A stretch of DNA of 64,000 bases from Myroides sp. N17-2 (GCF_002286775.1 NZ_NSGJ01000012.1:1-64000), one strand, 5' to 3'; shown: positions 16,381 through 25,363, numbered from the stretch's first letter. The notes: generated by a model not told the origin, from the letters alone. Program-made: numbers and translations.

Positions 16381-19206
16381 ATGTTACCATTACCATATCA
16401 GAAGTTCAAGGATGAACTAGCTAACCATATAGATACTGAGAGAATTATCACTAATCCTATACAGCTATTAGCTTATGGGACAGATGCGAGTTTCTATAAG
16501 CTAGTTCCTAAGATTGTTGTTCAAGTACACAATCACGAAGAAGCTGTAGCTACACTAAAGACAGCTACGAAGTGCAATGTATCTGTTACGTATAGAGCAG
16601 CGGGGACTAGTCTTTCTGGACAAGCTGTGACAGACTCTGTACTAATGGTAGCTACACATAAATGGAAAAAATATGAGATCTTAAACAACGGATTACAAGC
16701 TAAGTTTCAACCGGGTATCATCGGTGGAAGAGCGAATATTATCCTTGCTCCTTATGGTCGTAAGATAGGTCCTGACCCTGGGTCAATCAACGCCGCAATG
16801 ATCGGTGGTATCGCAGCGAACAATGCTAGTGGAATGTGCTGTGGTACTGCTCAGAACTCTTATAATACCATAGCAGATATCAAGATCGTTATCTACGATG
16901 GTACTGTATTAGATACTGCAAGTGAAGAAAGCAAAAAAGAATTCACTAAGAAGCACCCTGAGATTATCAAAGAAATAGAACGTCTTAGAGATGCTATTTA
17001 TACTGACCGCACATTATACGATCGTATAGAACGCAAGTTTAAAATCAAAAATACTACAGGATACAGCCTAAATGCCTTTATAGATTACAACGATCCGTTT
17101 GAAATTATTAAACACATTATGATTGGCTCAGAGGGAACATTAGCGTTTATCTCTGATATCACTTATAACACAGTGATCAACTATAAGCACAAGGCGTGTA
17201 CATTAATGATATTTGAAACAATAGAGAAAGCTTGTCAAGCAGCTCCATTGTTAAAGAAAAGCCCTGTCGCTGCAGTAGAGCTATTAGATAGAAATAGCAT
17301 CAAGTCTATTGAAGACGAAGCATTAGCACCTGCATATTTTAAAACATTGCCTGATACTGCGTGTATTCTGTTAGTAGAAGCACAAGCAGAAAATGAAGTA
17401 GAAATGTCTACTAAACAACAACAGATCAGAGACGCTATCACTTCTATTCCTACATACACACCATTTGAGTTCACATCAAAACCTCAACAATACGCTTTTA
17501 ACTGGAAGGCTCGTAATGGACTACTACCTACTACAGGAGCATTAAGAAAAACAGGAACAACCTGTATTATCGAGGATGTCGCCTTCCCAATTGAGAAATT
17601 AGCAGATGCTTGTATAGCGATGAAAGCATTATTTGCAGAATTAAAATATGATGATGCTGTATTATTTGGTCACGCATTAGAAGGAAACTTACACTTAGTA
17701 TTTTCACAAGATTTCTCTACACAACAAGAGATTGATAGATATGCTCGCTTAATGGATGGACTAGTTGAATTGGTTGTAGATCGATTTGATGGATCGTTAA
17801 AAGCAGAACATGGAACAGGTCGAAATATGGCTCCATTTGTAGAAAAAGAATGGGGTAAACAGGCATATGACATTATGTTAAAGGTTAAAGCTATCTTCGA
17901 TCCACATAGTTTAGTCAACCCTGGTGTTATTATCAATACAAATCCAAATGTGCACTTAGAGAATTTTAAACCATCTCCTGCCACGAATGAGATAGTAGAC
18001 AAGTGTATCGAGTGTGGATTCTGTGAATCACACTGTGTTTCTGAAGGGTTAACGCTTTCGCCAAGACAGCGTATCGTAGTTGGTAGAGAGATAGCTAGAC
18101 TTAAAAACTTAGGTAAAAACACAGAAGAACTAGAAAACTTAGTAAACAGTGCACACTACTATGCCGACGAGACTTGTGCTACAGATGGCTTATGTGCTAT
18201 CGCCTGTCCGGTAAAGATAGATACAGGAAAGTATATTAAGGATATTCGCCATAGCGCCATAACAGATAAGGATAGAAAGAATGCAGAGTACTTCGTAGAG
18301 AATATGGATCGTGTAACTTCTATGGGTCGTAAGGCACTGAATACAGTAGGTGTGTTTCAGAACTTATTAGGCAACAAAGTAATGACAAGTGTATCAAGTG
18401 GTATGCGTAAGATATCAGCTAACAAAATACCTCAGTGGAATGTAGCAATGCCTAAAGGCAATAAACACAAGATAACAGAATCTATCATTAATGAAGGGCA
18501 AGAGCGAAAAGTAGTTTACTTCCCATCGTGTATCAACAGAACTATGGGAAAATCAAAAGACTACCCTAAGTCTGATGATGACTTAACTGCTAAAACAGTG
18601 GAGTTACTTGAACGTGCAGGATTCACGATTATCTATCCGGAGCAAGTAAATAAAATGTGCTGTGGTATGCCATTTAGCAGTAAAGGTTTTAAGGAAGAAG
18701 GGCTAACTAAGTCTTCTGAATTAGAGCTAGCGTTACTTAAAGCTTCAGAAGATGGGAAATACCCTGTGTTATTTGATATGAGTCCTTGTTTCTATACGTT
18801 CTACGAAGCGCATAAAGATGGAAAACTAAAGATGCACGATCCTATTGAGTTTATGTTAGACTATGTGATGCCAGTATTACCAGTCACCAAGCCTCGTAAA
18901 GAGATTAGCGTATTCCCTGTATGTTCTGTAAAGAAAGTAGGTCTAGAAGGAAAACTTTTAGAACTAACTAAACTATGCGCGGAGAAAGTAAACTACATAG
19001 ATAGCAACTGTTGTGGTTTTGCGGGAGATAGAGGTTTTACTTTCCCTGAGTTAAACAAGCACGGTAATAGACACTTAAAAGAACAAATACCTACTGACGC
19101 AAAAGATGCATTCTCTACAAGTCGTACTTGTGAGATCGGTCTAACAGAATACGGTGGAGTCAACTTTAAGTCAATATTCTACTTGATAGATGAAGTAACT
19201 AAGTAA
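16381..19206 (+). CDS. FAD-linked oxidase fused to Fe-S/CCG reductase domains (D-lactate / D-2-hydroxyacid dehydrogenase type)
   Basis: The 941-residue protein resembles E. coli YdiJ and large D-lactate dehydrogenases that oxidise D-2-hydroxyacids and feed the respiratory chain. Domains in order: PCMH-type FAD-binding domain (about 40-270, with YRAAGTSLSGQA and GPDPGSINAAMIGG), FAD-oxidase C-terminal domain (about 275-530, with EHGTGRNMAPFVEKEWG), a two-cluster 4Fe-4S module (CIECGFCESHC near 541 and CATDGLCAIACP near 599), then two CCG domains (CCGMPFSSKGF near 760 and CCGFAGDRGF near 879). It has no signal peptide. It is a single gene, with neighbours giving no substrate hint. D-lactate or D-2-hydroxyglutarate are the likeliest substrates from the family. 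Confidence 0.85.
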   Translation: MLPLPYQKFKDELANHIDTERIITNPIQLLAYGTDASFYKLVPKIVVQVHNHEEAVATLKTATKCNVSVTYRAAGTSLSGQAVTDSVLMVATHKWKKYEILNNGLQAKFQPGIIGGRANIILAPYGRKIGPDPGSINAAMIGGIAANNASGMCCGTAQNSYNTIADIKIVIYDGTVLDTASEESKKEFTKKHPEIIKEIERLRDAIYTDRTLYDRIERKFKIKNTTGYSLNAFIDYNDPFEIIKHIMIGSEGTLAFISDITYNTVINYKHKACTLMIFETIEKACQAAPLLKKSPVAAVELLDRNSIKSIEDEALAPAYFKTLPDTACILLVEAQAENEVEMSTKQQQIRDAITSIPTYTPFEFTSKPQQYAFNWKARNGLLPTTGALRKTGTTCIIEDVAFPIEKLADACIAMKALFAELKYDDAVLFGHALEGNLHLVFSQDFSTQQEIDRYARLMDGLVELVVDRFDGSLKAEHGTGRNMAPFVEKEWGKQAYDIMLKVKAIFDPHSLVNPGVIINTNPNVHLENFKPSPATNEIVDKCIECGFCESHCVSEGLTLSPRQRIVVGREIARLKNLGKNTEELENLVNSAHYYADETCATDGLCAIACPVKIDTGKYIKDIRHSAITDKDRKNAEYFVENMDRVTSMGRKALNTVGVFQNLLGNKVMTSVSSGMRKISANKIPQWNVAMPKGNKHKITESIINEGQERKVVYFPSCINRTMGKSKDYPKSDDDLTAKTVELLERAGFTIIYPEQVNKMCCGMPFSSKGFKEEGLTKSSELELALLKASEDGKYPVLFDMSPCFYTFYEAHKDGKLKMHDPIEFMLDYVMPVLPVTKPRKEISVFPVCSVKKVGLEGKLLELTKLCAEKVNYIDSNCCGFAGDRGFTFPELNKHGNRHLKEQIPTDAKDAFSTSRTCEIGLTEYGGVNFKSIFYLIDEVTK

Positions 19207-19262
19207 TTAAGAATTGAGAATTAGGAATTTTCAGTTTGTGGTTACGGTGCGTGGTTAATAGG
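19205..19262. repeat. Degenerate ATTAAGAATTAGGAATT repeat
   Basis: The words ATTAAGAATTGAGAATTAGG and TTACGGTG resemble those at 10883-10953. It lies directly after the dehydrogenase stop codon, and no hairpin terminator is visible. Confidence 0.35.
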
Positions 19263-19393
19263 TGTGATTACAACAGCTTTTACAGCTAGTACTTCTACTC
19301 GCTATGTCCTCCTGAGTGCAACGAAGGATCCCATTCTATTGATAAAGATTATGATAAGCAGTCAGTAATAAGCAATATAAACATATATAATAT

Positions 19394-19990
19394 ATGACAT
19401 CAGTTGAATTCCTTATAGATATTTACAATAAACTAAATAATCAAGAACGCAGATTAACATTTACACCAATGTATAATGGAAACTGGTGGTTATCATGTAA
19501 CAATAATGCTTTTGGTGCTTTATATGACAATCAGTTGTGTTTGCAGAACAATCAGTTCTTAGGTAGTTTGTTAGACAACCCTGAACTCATAAAAGTTTAT
19601 GTTGATAAGAAAGCGCATCATTTAATGTATGTTATTCCCATTGGACGTGAAGTAGAATCGTTAGATGCTATTTATCAAAATGCTTATGATGGAAATGACT
19701 TTGTATATGATATCACTTACACGAGTCCTGGAGCTACTATTCTTGAAGAGTTTTATGACAAAAATGTTGTTTTTCTAAAGTTTTGCTTTGAACATAAATT
19801 GCTCAAAAAGTATCCTTTAGATAAGAAAGATAGAATTATTCGTATGACGTACCATAAAAAGCATTTAACAGAAAAAGGCAAGAAGGTATTTAGATCACTA
19901 CTCTTTAATTTTTTAGAATTCTATGATCGTAATGGTAAAACTAGTCTTGATATTATGCTTCATAAATGGTTAAAAAAACTAGAGGTATAA
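19394..19990 (+). CDS. Hypothetical protein, 198 residues
   Basis: I do not recognise this family. The protein is soluble-looking, has no signal peptide or membrane segment, and is rich in aromatic residues (YNGNWWLSCNNNAFGALYDNQ near 27-47). Its C-terminal third is basic and helical in character, with a HLTEKGKKVFRSLLFNFLEFY patch near 152-172. That LTxKGKxVFxxLL arrangement is reminiscent of short winged-helix or immunity-like proteins, but not enough to assign one. It is flanked by a non-coding stretch upstream and a strong bidirectional terminator downstream, so it is monocistronic. The preserved reading frame and codon use match neighbouring genes, which supports its being real. Confidence 0.65.
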   Translation: MTSVEFLIDIYNKLNNQERRLTFTPMYNGNWWLSCNNNAFGALYDNQLCLQNNQFLGSLLDNPELIKVYVDKKAHHLMYVIPIGREVESLDAIYQNAYDGNDFVYDITYTSPGATILEEFYDKNVVFLKFCFEHKLLKKYPLDKKDRIIRMTYHKKHLTEKGKKVFRSLLFNFLEFYDRNGKTSLDIMLHKWLKKLEV

Positions 19991-20008
19991 GCATCTTAAT
20001 TTTATATA

Positions 20009-20046
20009 AAAAGCCCATATAGACGTTATTCTATATGGGCTTTTAC
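20009..20046. terminator. Bidirectional terminator between the 198-residue gene and nnr
   Basis: AAAAGCCCATATAG pairs with CTATATGGGCTTTT around an eight-base loop, between convergent genes. Confidence 0.85.
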
Positions 20047-20061
20047 TTATTCTATACTTTA

Positions 20062-21582
20062 TTACCTATCCCCTTTTACGAGACGCAATTGATTATATGC
20101 ATCACTAATATGTTTACTAATATCAGAGGCTACTAAACTATGTGGATGTATCGTTTCTACAGCTATATCACCTGCTAACCCATGTAAATACACACCTATG
20201 ATAGCAGCTTCCTTACTTGTATAACCTTGTCCTACTAAAGAAGTGATCATCCCCGTAAGTGTATCCCCTGCTCCTGCTGTCGCCATTCCCCAGTTGCCTG
20301 TAGAGTTAAAGTACACAGTCTCATCAGGCGCTACTGTGATGGTATGCGCTCCTTTTAAGACAAAGACGATATTGTGTTTCTTAGCTAATGCCTTTACTTT
20401 TTCTATCTTATCAAAGTCATTCTCCCACGCTCCGATTAAGCGTTTTAGTTCTTTCTCGTGAGGAGTTAATATACTCTCCGCAGGTACTTTATCTAGACAT
20501 TTATGTTCACTTATAATATTAAGTGCATCAGCATCTATGACTAATTTATTCTCCTTATTTGCTTTTAAAAAAGCGACTAAAGCAGTTGCTGTCTCTTTGT
20601 GTTGCCCGATACCACAACCTACTCCTACTGCATTATACATCTCTATAGAAGGGAATGTAGTAATAAAATCTTGTGTATCGCAAGTATTACACATTACTTC
20701 TGGCAGAGCGGTTTGCATTATTGTATTTCCACAGCTTGGTACATACGCACTAACGACTCCACTACCTGTATATAATGCCGCTCTTGAAGCTAGATTAACA
20801 GCTCCTATCATTCCTTTACTCCCCCCGATTAATAATACACGTCCGAAGTCATCTTTAGTACTAAACTTACTTCCTACTTTAATAAGCCCCTTTACTTTCT
20901 CTGATTCCACGAAGTAGTTATCAGACTTCGTATTCTCAATATAATCTAGATCTAACCCTATATCTAAGATTTCTAATTCCTTGACATATTCTTTTGCATC
21001 AGACAATAATAATGCTGTCTTAGGCAACTGGAATGTATAGACTACATCAGCTTTAAATACGATAGCATCTTTAGGCGTACTAATATCAGCCATTAATCCT
21101 GATGGCATATCTATAGCGATGCGTTCTAGACAAGGAGTCTCGTTTAAAAAGTCAAAAATAGGACGCCACTCTTCCTCTAAAGGTTCGTGTAATCCAATAC
21201 CAAATAAAGCATCTACAATTACATCATCTTTCTTTACCTTCAACTTGCTCTTGGTAGTAAACTTCTCTATATTAATATCTCTATCTTCAAGTAAGTCTTG
21301 ATTCTGTGCATTATCAGGACTGTATTTCTTAGTTTGCACTAAGAATACCTTCACCATTGCCCCTCCCTCTTTTAGTAATCTTGCTAAGGTTAGTCCATCC
21401 CCTCCATTGTTTCCTGTTCCACAGAAAATAACAAACGACGTTTGATAAAGCTTATATCTTGTCTGTAATTTTTCAAAGACTTTATTGGTAGCCCTCTCCA
21501 TTAATTTGAATGAAGAAATATATTGGTTGGCAACAGTTTCCTTATCCAACGCTTGCATCTGTGCAGTGGTGAAAATTTTCAT
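20062..21582 (-). CDS. nnr: Bifunctional NAD(P)H-hydrate epimerase / ADP-dependent dehydratase
   Basis: This 506-residue protein repairs damaged nicotinamide cofactors. The N-terminal YjeF_N domain (about 1-210) epimerises NAD(P)HX, with the loop GTGNNGGDGL near 54-63. The C-terminal ribokinase-like domain (about 225-500) dehydrates it using ADP, with the signature NWGMATAGAGDTLTGMI near 431-447 and its catalytic Asp. The fused order is usual for bacteria. It is monocistronic and convergent with the upstream hypothetical gene. No TAnnTTTG box was found immediately before the ATG. Confidence 0.93.
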   Translation of the reverse strand: MKIFTTAQMQALDKETVANQYISSFKLMERATNKVFEKLQTRYKLYQTSFVIFCGTGNNGGDGLTLARLLKEGGAMVKVFLVQTKKYSPDNAQNQDLLEDRDINIEKFTTKSKLKVKKDDVIVDALFGIGLHEPLEEEWRPIFDFLNETPCLERIAIDMPSGLMADISTPKDAIVFKADVVYTFQLPKTALLLSDAKEYVKELEILDIGLDLDYIENTKSDNYFVESEKVKGLIKVGSKFSTKDDFGRVLLIGGSKGMIGAVNLASRAALYTGSGVVSAYVPSCGNTIMQTALPEVMCNTCDTQDFITTFPSIEMYNAVGVGCGIGQHKETATALVAFLKANKENKLVIDADALNIISEHKCLDKVPAESILTPHEKELKRLIGAWENDFDKIEKVKALAKKHNIVFVLKGAHTITVAPDETVYFNSTGNWGMATAGAGDTLTGMITSLVGQGYTSKEAAIIGVYLHGLAGDIAVETIHPHSLVASDISKHISDAYNQLRLVKGDR

Positions 21583-21762
21583 ATGGTTATTTATAGTTAA
21601 TCATCATAAGTAAAGATAGCAATTACAAGTATTGAAAACCGTTAATTATCCTAATCTAACACTGAATTATCTAACTGTGAAAGAACATCTTAATAAGCAT
21701 ATCTAGTACTATAAATTACATAGAATAAGTATCAAAAAAATACTTATTAACTATAAAAAGCA

Positions 21763-21922
21763 TTAAACCCAAATTACGCATTAGCCAAATACTACAAAGC
21801 AATACTACTTCATATCTCTTTCATTAGCTCTAAAACCACACTACAGCATGCTTGAATCGCTAATTCAGAGCTATTTTGTATAATTACTTTTCGTTTATAT
21901 GCCTATTGCGAATCTGAGTTAA
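21763..21922 (+). repeat. MITE-like dispersed repeat, copy 2
   Basis: This 160-bp copy starts TTAAACCCAAATTACGC and ends GAATCTGAGTTAA, in the same orientation as copy 1. It lies between nnr and the AraC-type regulator, 55 bases before that gene's promoter box. Several substitutions disrupt the central CATACT-AGTATG palindrome, so it looks older than the other copies. Confidence 0.75.
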
Positions 21923-21977
21923 ACAGTACAATGCACTGTAAATAGGGATATATAACTAACTATCAACTGACATTTAC

Positions 21978-21985
21978 TATCTTTG
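21978..21985 (+). promoter_or_regulatory. Candidate -7 element for the AraC-type regulator
   Basis: TATCTTTG matches TAnnTTTG, 20 bases before the ATG at 22006, giving a leader of about 15 bases. Confidence 0.5.
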
Positions 21986-22005
21986 AGTTTTAATCAAGTA
22001 CTCGA

Positions 22006-22566
22006 ATGAAACTATACATAAAAAACATGGTGTGTGAAAGATGTAAAATGGCGGTAGACAATCTGCTATTAGAAGCTCAATTTACGCCTGTCAAAATAGA
22101 ACTAGGAGAAGTAGATATCAAAGAAGAACTTACAAGTGCTCAACTTAAGGCTATCGAAAGTAAACTTCAAAAAATAGGTTTCGAATTGCTAGATAATCAA
22201 AAAAGCAAGACAGTAGATAAGATCAAAACAATACTGATCGAGTTAGTACAAAAACATGATGCTAATCTTCAGGTACCATTATCAGCATATATAGCAGAGA
22301 AAATGCAAATGGATTATCATGCACTAAGTTTATTATTCTCTCAATTAGAATCAACGACCATAGAGCAGTATTTTATCCACCTAAAAATAGAAAAGGTAAA
22401 AGAACTGCTAGTATACGATGAATTGAGTTTAAAAGAGATTACATTCCAATTAAACTACAGTAGTGTCGCTCACTTAAGTAAACAGTTTAAAAAAGTAACA
22501 GGACTAACTCCTACACACTTTAAAGCTACTGGGGCTGAAAGACGAAAAGTAATAGACAAAATTTAA
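22006..22566 (+). CDS. AraC-family regulator with HMA-like N-terminal domain
   Basis: The 186-residue protein couples a small N-terminal domain (about 1-65) to an AraC-type double helix-turn-helix (about 100-180). The N-terminus, MKLYIKNMVCERC, places a CxxC pair in a loop as in heavy-metal-associated (HMA) domains. The C-terminal half has the AraC signature ELSLKEITFQLNYSSVAHLSKQFKKVTGLTPTHFK. Proteins of this type are widespread in Bacteroidota and often lie beside metal efflux genes, which suggests metal or thiol sensing. No metal transporter is present here, so the target genes are unknown. It is monocistronic, with its own -7 box and terminator. Confidence 0.8.
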   Translation: MKLYIKNMVCERCKMAVDNLLLEAQFTPVKIELGEVDIKEELTSAQLKAIESKLQKIGFELLDNQKSKTVDKIKTILIELVQKHDANLQVPLSAYIAEKMQMDYHALSLLFSQLESTTIEQYFIHLKIEKVKELLVYDELSLKEITFQLNYSSVAHLSKQFKKVTGLTPTHFKATGAERRKVIDKI

Positions 22567-22582
22567 TCAAAAGACAATTAAT

Positions 22583-22620
22583 AAAAAAGACGAACTCTCA
22601 TAAAAGTTCGTCTTTTTATT
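22583..22620. terminator. Terminator between AraC-type regulator and GNAT gene
   Basis: AAAAAGACGAACT pairs with AGTTCGTCTTTTT around a short loop, between convergent genes. Confidence 0.85.
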
Positions 22621-22633
22621 TGTTCTAGATTGA

Positions 22634-23212
22634 TTATAATTTACTCTCTAAATCTTGCTTAGCATGGTCAAGCCATTCATCTTTTAGCATACTATAAATA
22701 GCAGTATCACGGCGACGTCCTGAGTGAATAATGATTTCACTTCTAAGTACGCCTTCTAGTGTACATCCTATACTTTGCACAGCTACTTTACTTCGTTCAT
22801 TTATATTATCTACTCTAAACTCTACTCTCTCCATCCCCATTACTTCGAAGGCATACTTAAACATCATATACTTACAATGTTTATTAACACCTGTACCCTG
22901 AGCCTTCTTACTATACCAAGTATATCCTATCAGAAGGGATTTATTCTTATGGTCGATATTATAAAATCGAGTAGATCCTACATATTGTTCTGTGATCTTA
23001 TCATATACAATAAAAGGGTAAGCTTTTCCTGCATCTCTGCTTTCTAGAGCACTAGTGATATACTCTCTCATATCCTCAGCCCCGTTAACACCTACAGTTG
23101 CAAACTTCCATATCTCTGGTTCTTCAATAATGAAACACACTAGATCATTATAGTTATATGCTTCTAAAGGTTTTAGAATTACTCTGTCATCCGTTAAAAC
23201 AATATCTTTCAT
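22634..23212 (-). CDS. GNAT family N-acetyltransferase (RimJ/RimL-like)
   Basis: The 192-residue protein has the GNAT fold signature of the RimJ/RimL group, which acetylate amino groups of proteins or small molecules using acetyl-CoA. Visible elements are the start VILKPLEAYNYNDL, the strand YVGSTRFYNID near 72-82, the acetyl-CoA loop region WYSKKAQGTGVNKHCKYMM near 97-115, and VEFRVDNINERSKVAVQSIG near 130-149. It is cytoplasmic. It follows the DUF4377 lipoprotein gene after four bases on the same strand, so the two are co-transcribed. The acceptor substrate cannot be told from sequence. Confidence 0.85.
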   Translation of the reverse strand: MKDIVLTDDRVILKPLEAYNYNDLVCFIIEEPEIWKFATVGVNGAEDMREYITSALESRDAGKAYPFIVYDKITEQYVGSTRFYNIDHKNKSLLIGYTWYSKKAQGTGVNKHCKYMMFKYAFEVMGMERVEFRVDNINERSKVAVQSIGCTLEGVLRSEIIIHSGRRRDTAIYSMLKDEWLDHAKQDLESKL

Positions 23213-23216
23213 CGCA

Positions 23217-23609
23217 CTAATTCTTTTTTACTTTTGATATTTCGCTTACTAATACATATCTAAATGATGGAGCATCCGCAGGTGCATTAGGAATTTCGAC
23301 TCTTTTTACTTCTATCTTATATTCATATCCTTCTTCATACTTAAGCCCTTCTATCTCCTGATACATAATTTCCCAAGGAGCATCTTCTTCCTCTTTCACC
23401 ATCATACATTTCTTAGGAGCCATACCTGCGCAGTCATCTAGCTTAGATGCGACATACAGTACCTTTACATCATCTACTTCGTCTACATTACCTACTTGTG
23501 GTATTTCAGTATGTTCTGTTTCTTGATTTGTTGATTCCTCAGTCTTTCCTTCTTTACATGAAGCAAAGATTATAAGTGACATAGCTAGTACTAAAACTAC
23601 TTTATTCAT
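23217..23609 (-). CDS. DUF4377 domain lipoprotein
   Basis: The 130-residue lipoprotein has a signal peptide ending ...LIIFASCKE, with lipidated Cys about 18. The mature part matches DUF4377: VASKLDDCAGMAPKKCMMVKE near 52-72, WEIMYQEIEGLKYEEGYEYKIEV near 79-101 and a PNAPADAPSFRYVL tail near 108-121. The two conserved Cys (about 59 and 67) could form a disulfide in the envelope. The domain also occurs in HslJ-like (META) proteins, but its function is not known to me. It precedes the GNAT gene by four bases in an apparent two-gene operon. Confidence 0.8.
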   Translation of the reverse strand: MNKVVLVLAMSLIIFASCKEGKTEESTNQETEHTEIPQVGNVDEVDDVKVLYVASKLDDCAGMAPKKCMMVKEEEDAPWEIMYQEIEGLKYEEGYEYKIEVKRVEIPNAPADAPSFRYVLVSEISKVKKN

Positions 23610-23738
23610 TCTTTATGTTTTTTCTTCTTCCGTAAAAATAGATATTAAAACCACATTATGGCGTTTTTATTGCTACTTTATGACTAATCCATCTTTTACT
23701 AGCCTCTTACTACCACAGGTCAAGCTAAGATATAAACA

Positions 23739-23768
23739 AAAAAAAACTTACCTAAGCATAGGTAAGTT
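23739..23768 (-). terminator. Terminator overlapping the end of the 72-residue gene
   Basis: AACTTACCTA (23745-23754) pairs with TAGGTAAGTT (23759-23768), and an A run on the plus strand gives the minus-strand T tail. The arms include the last codons and the TAG stop (23752-23754) of the small gene. Confidence 0.75.
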
Positions 23769-23970
23769 CTTCAAATATTTCTTTATCTAATTCCGCTTTA
23801 AGTTGGGGTTTGTCTTCTAAGAACTCATTAACCCAATTAACTAATCGTTCTACATCATAAGGTAATAATGTATGTATTGCTTTATCTAATTCTTTAGAGA
23901 ACAATACTGAATCAAAGCTGACATTTCTAAGCACATGTATATTGTGTTCAAACATCATTCGTTTATTCAT
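23752..23970 (-). CDS. Small hypothetical protein, 72 residues
   Basis: I do not recognise this protein. It is acidic, has no signal or membrane segment, and appears mostly helical (for example VERLVNWVNEFLEDKPQLKA near 41-60). A TTG at 24000 would add ten residues, but the ATG at 23970 is the more natural start. A hairpin terminator formed partly by its own last codons argues that it is a genuine transcription unit. About 240 bases of AT-rich sequence lie upstream with no clear promoter motif. Confidence 0.55.
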   Translation of the reverse strand: MNKRMMFEHNIHVLRNVSFDSVLFSKELDKAIHTLLPYDVERLVNWVNEFLEDKPQLKAELDKEIFEELTYA

Positions 23971-24200
23971 AGCTACTATTTTTTCTTTTTCTATGAACAA
24001 ACTTACATTGTTTATGTTAAAATAAAAAACAAATAATTAATCTTAACCTTAAAATAAAACAAATCACATATACTTAATATTGTAATAATAAACATTTAAC
24101 CTATATAAATCAAGAAACATCCATTATCTTCAATATGAAATACAATAAATAACTCATCTTCATTGATATAATATAATTTTATCAATATCCTAAAATAATT

Positions 24201-24231
24201 AGAGCCTGATAAGGTTTTCTCATCAGGCTCT
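24201..24231 (-). terminator. Terminator of the DUF4920-mnmD operon
   Basis: AGAGCCTGAT pairs with ATCAGGCTCT around an 11-base loop, seven bases past the mnmD stop. The minus-strand tail is only moderately T-rich. Confidence 0.65.
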
Positions 24232-24237
24232 AGTGTC

Positions 24238-24903
24238 TTATTGTTTATATGCGACTAACATCTCTCTTTTACCTGGAGGTCCGGGTACTTTTTCGGTAGT
24301 AAACCCTACTTGCTTCATAGCCCTTTTAATAGGTCCTCTACAAGCATAAGTAGCTAATACTCCTCCTGATTTAAGTGCATCATATACCTTTTGGAAAATC
24401 TCTACTGACCACAAATCAGGTTGGAACTGATATCCAAAAACATCAAAGTAGATTACATCAAAAAACTCTTGATTCACAACCGCTTCTTCAAAAGTGTTGT
24501 GTATCTTATGAAGTTTAAATGCTGATGTAATCTGATGCGTTGTATCCCATGTACACTGATGCATTTGGTTAAACAACTGTTCATCTTCTGATATATCATA
24601 TAGTGCTTCAAAATTCAAAGCCTTGCTTTCCTCCTCTGTTACAGGATAAGCTTCGATACTGTGATATTCTACAACCTTGTTTTTCTTACGAGCTTCTACT
24701 AGCGTTAAAAAAGCATTTAACCCTGTACCAAAGCCCATCTCTAATACTTTAATTTCAGGGGTAGCTATCTTATCAAACCCTCTCTCTATATATACGTGTC
24801 TAGCCTCCTGAATAGCCCCATGAATCGAGTGATAGGTCTCCCCCCACTCTTCCATCTCTATAGAGGTAGATCCATCTGAAGTAGTAATTACTTTTCTTTT
24901 CAA
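24238..24903 (-). CDS. mnmD: tRNA (5-methylaminomethyl-2-thiouridine)(34)-methyltransferase, MnmD type
   Basis: This 221-residue SAM-dependent methyltransferase should complete the mnm5s2U wobble modification, as the methyltransferase half of E. coli MnmC does. It begins MKRKVITTSDGSTS and has the ETYHSIHGAIQEARHVYIE patch near 22-40, EMGFGTGLNAFLTL near 54-67 (SAM-binding motif I) and FDVIYFDVFGYQFQPDLW near 135-152. It lacks the FAD-dependent oxidase half of MnmC, as in other stand-alone MnmD enzymes. It overlaps the upstream haem-site lipoprotein gene by four bases (ATGA type), so it is the last gene of a three-gene operon. Confidence 0.87.
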   Translation of the reverse strand: MKRKVITTSDGSTSIEMEEWGETYHSIHGAIQEARHVYIERGFDKIATPEIKVLEMGFGTGLNAFLTLVEARKKNKVVEYHSIEAYPVTEEESKALNFEALYDISEDEQLFNQMHQCTWDTTHQITSAFKLHKIHNTFEEAVVNQEFFDVIYFDVFGYQFQPDLWSVEIFQKVYDALKSGGVLATYACRGPIKRAMKQVGFTTEKVPGPPGKREMLVAYKQ

Positions 24904-25361
24904 TTAATTAAAAGTTTTTTAATTCTAGGAATAGGACCACCACATTTCTTCTGATGGCACGCTAGACAAGAATTAATCATATTATTAAACTGTTCTTTTT
25001 TATCTCCTTCTACACTTTCGTATAGGATCTGTTCTAATCGTAAATACTCTTGCGCTTGATATTCAAAAAACATATCTGCATCACTAGGGTCAGTCATTCT
25101 AGCTGTGCGGATTTCTTTATGTTTCTCAGGTAATGCTCCAAGATCTGTATCTCCTTGTTCTATTTTATTTTTAAGCACTACCCCTTGTGCATGCATTTCT
25201 TCCATTAAAGAAGCTAAGGGAGACATCTCATACATCTTAAAGGAAGTTGAGTCTTTAGATACTGTCTGAATATCTGTCTCTTTAGGATTGACCTCTTTCT
25301 TACAGGAATATAAGGTAGTTAATAGCGCTAATACTAAGCATACTGATAATATACCTCTCAC
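24900..25361 (-). CDS. Lipoprotein with a C-terminal CxxCH haem-type motif
   Basis: The 153-residue protein has a signal peptide ending LYSCKKE (lipidated Cys about 20), then a helical region, and near the C-terminus SCLACHQKKCGGPIPRIKKL (about 131-150). CLACH is a CxxCH motif, and with the preceding helices (MEEMHAQG, EYLRLEQILYE) the layout recalls four-helix cytochrome c'. Covalent haem would be attached by the CcsBA system present at 43.8-47.0 kb. Haem binding is an inference; the motif is seen directly. It lies between DUF4920 (two-base gap) and mnmD (overlap). Confidence 0.7.
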   Translation of the reverse strand: MRGILSVCLVLALLTTLYSCKKEVNPKETDIQTVSKDSTSFKMYEMSPLASLMEEMHAQGVVLKNKIEQGDTDLGALPEKHKEIRTARMTDPSDADMFFEYQAQEYLRLEQILYESVEGDKKEQFNNMINSCLACHQKKCGGPIPRIKKLLIN

Positions 25362-25363
25362 AA

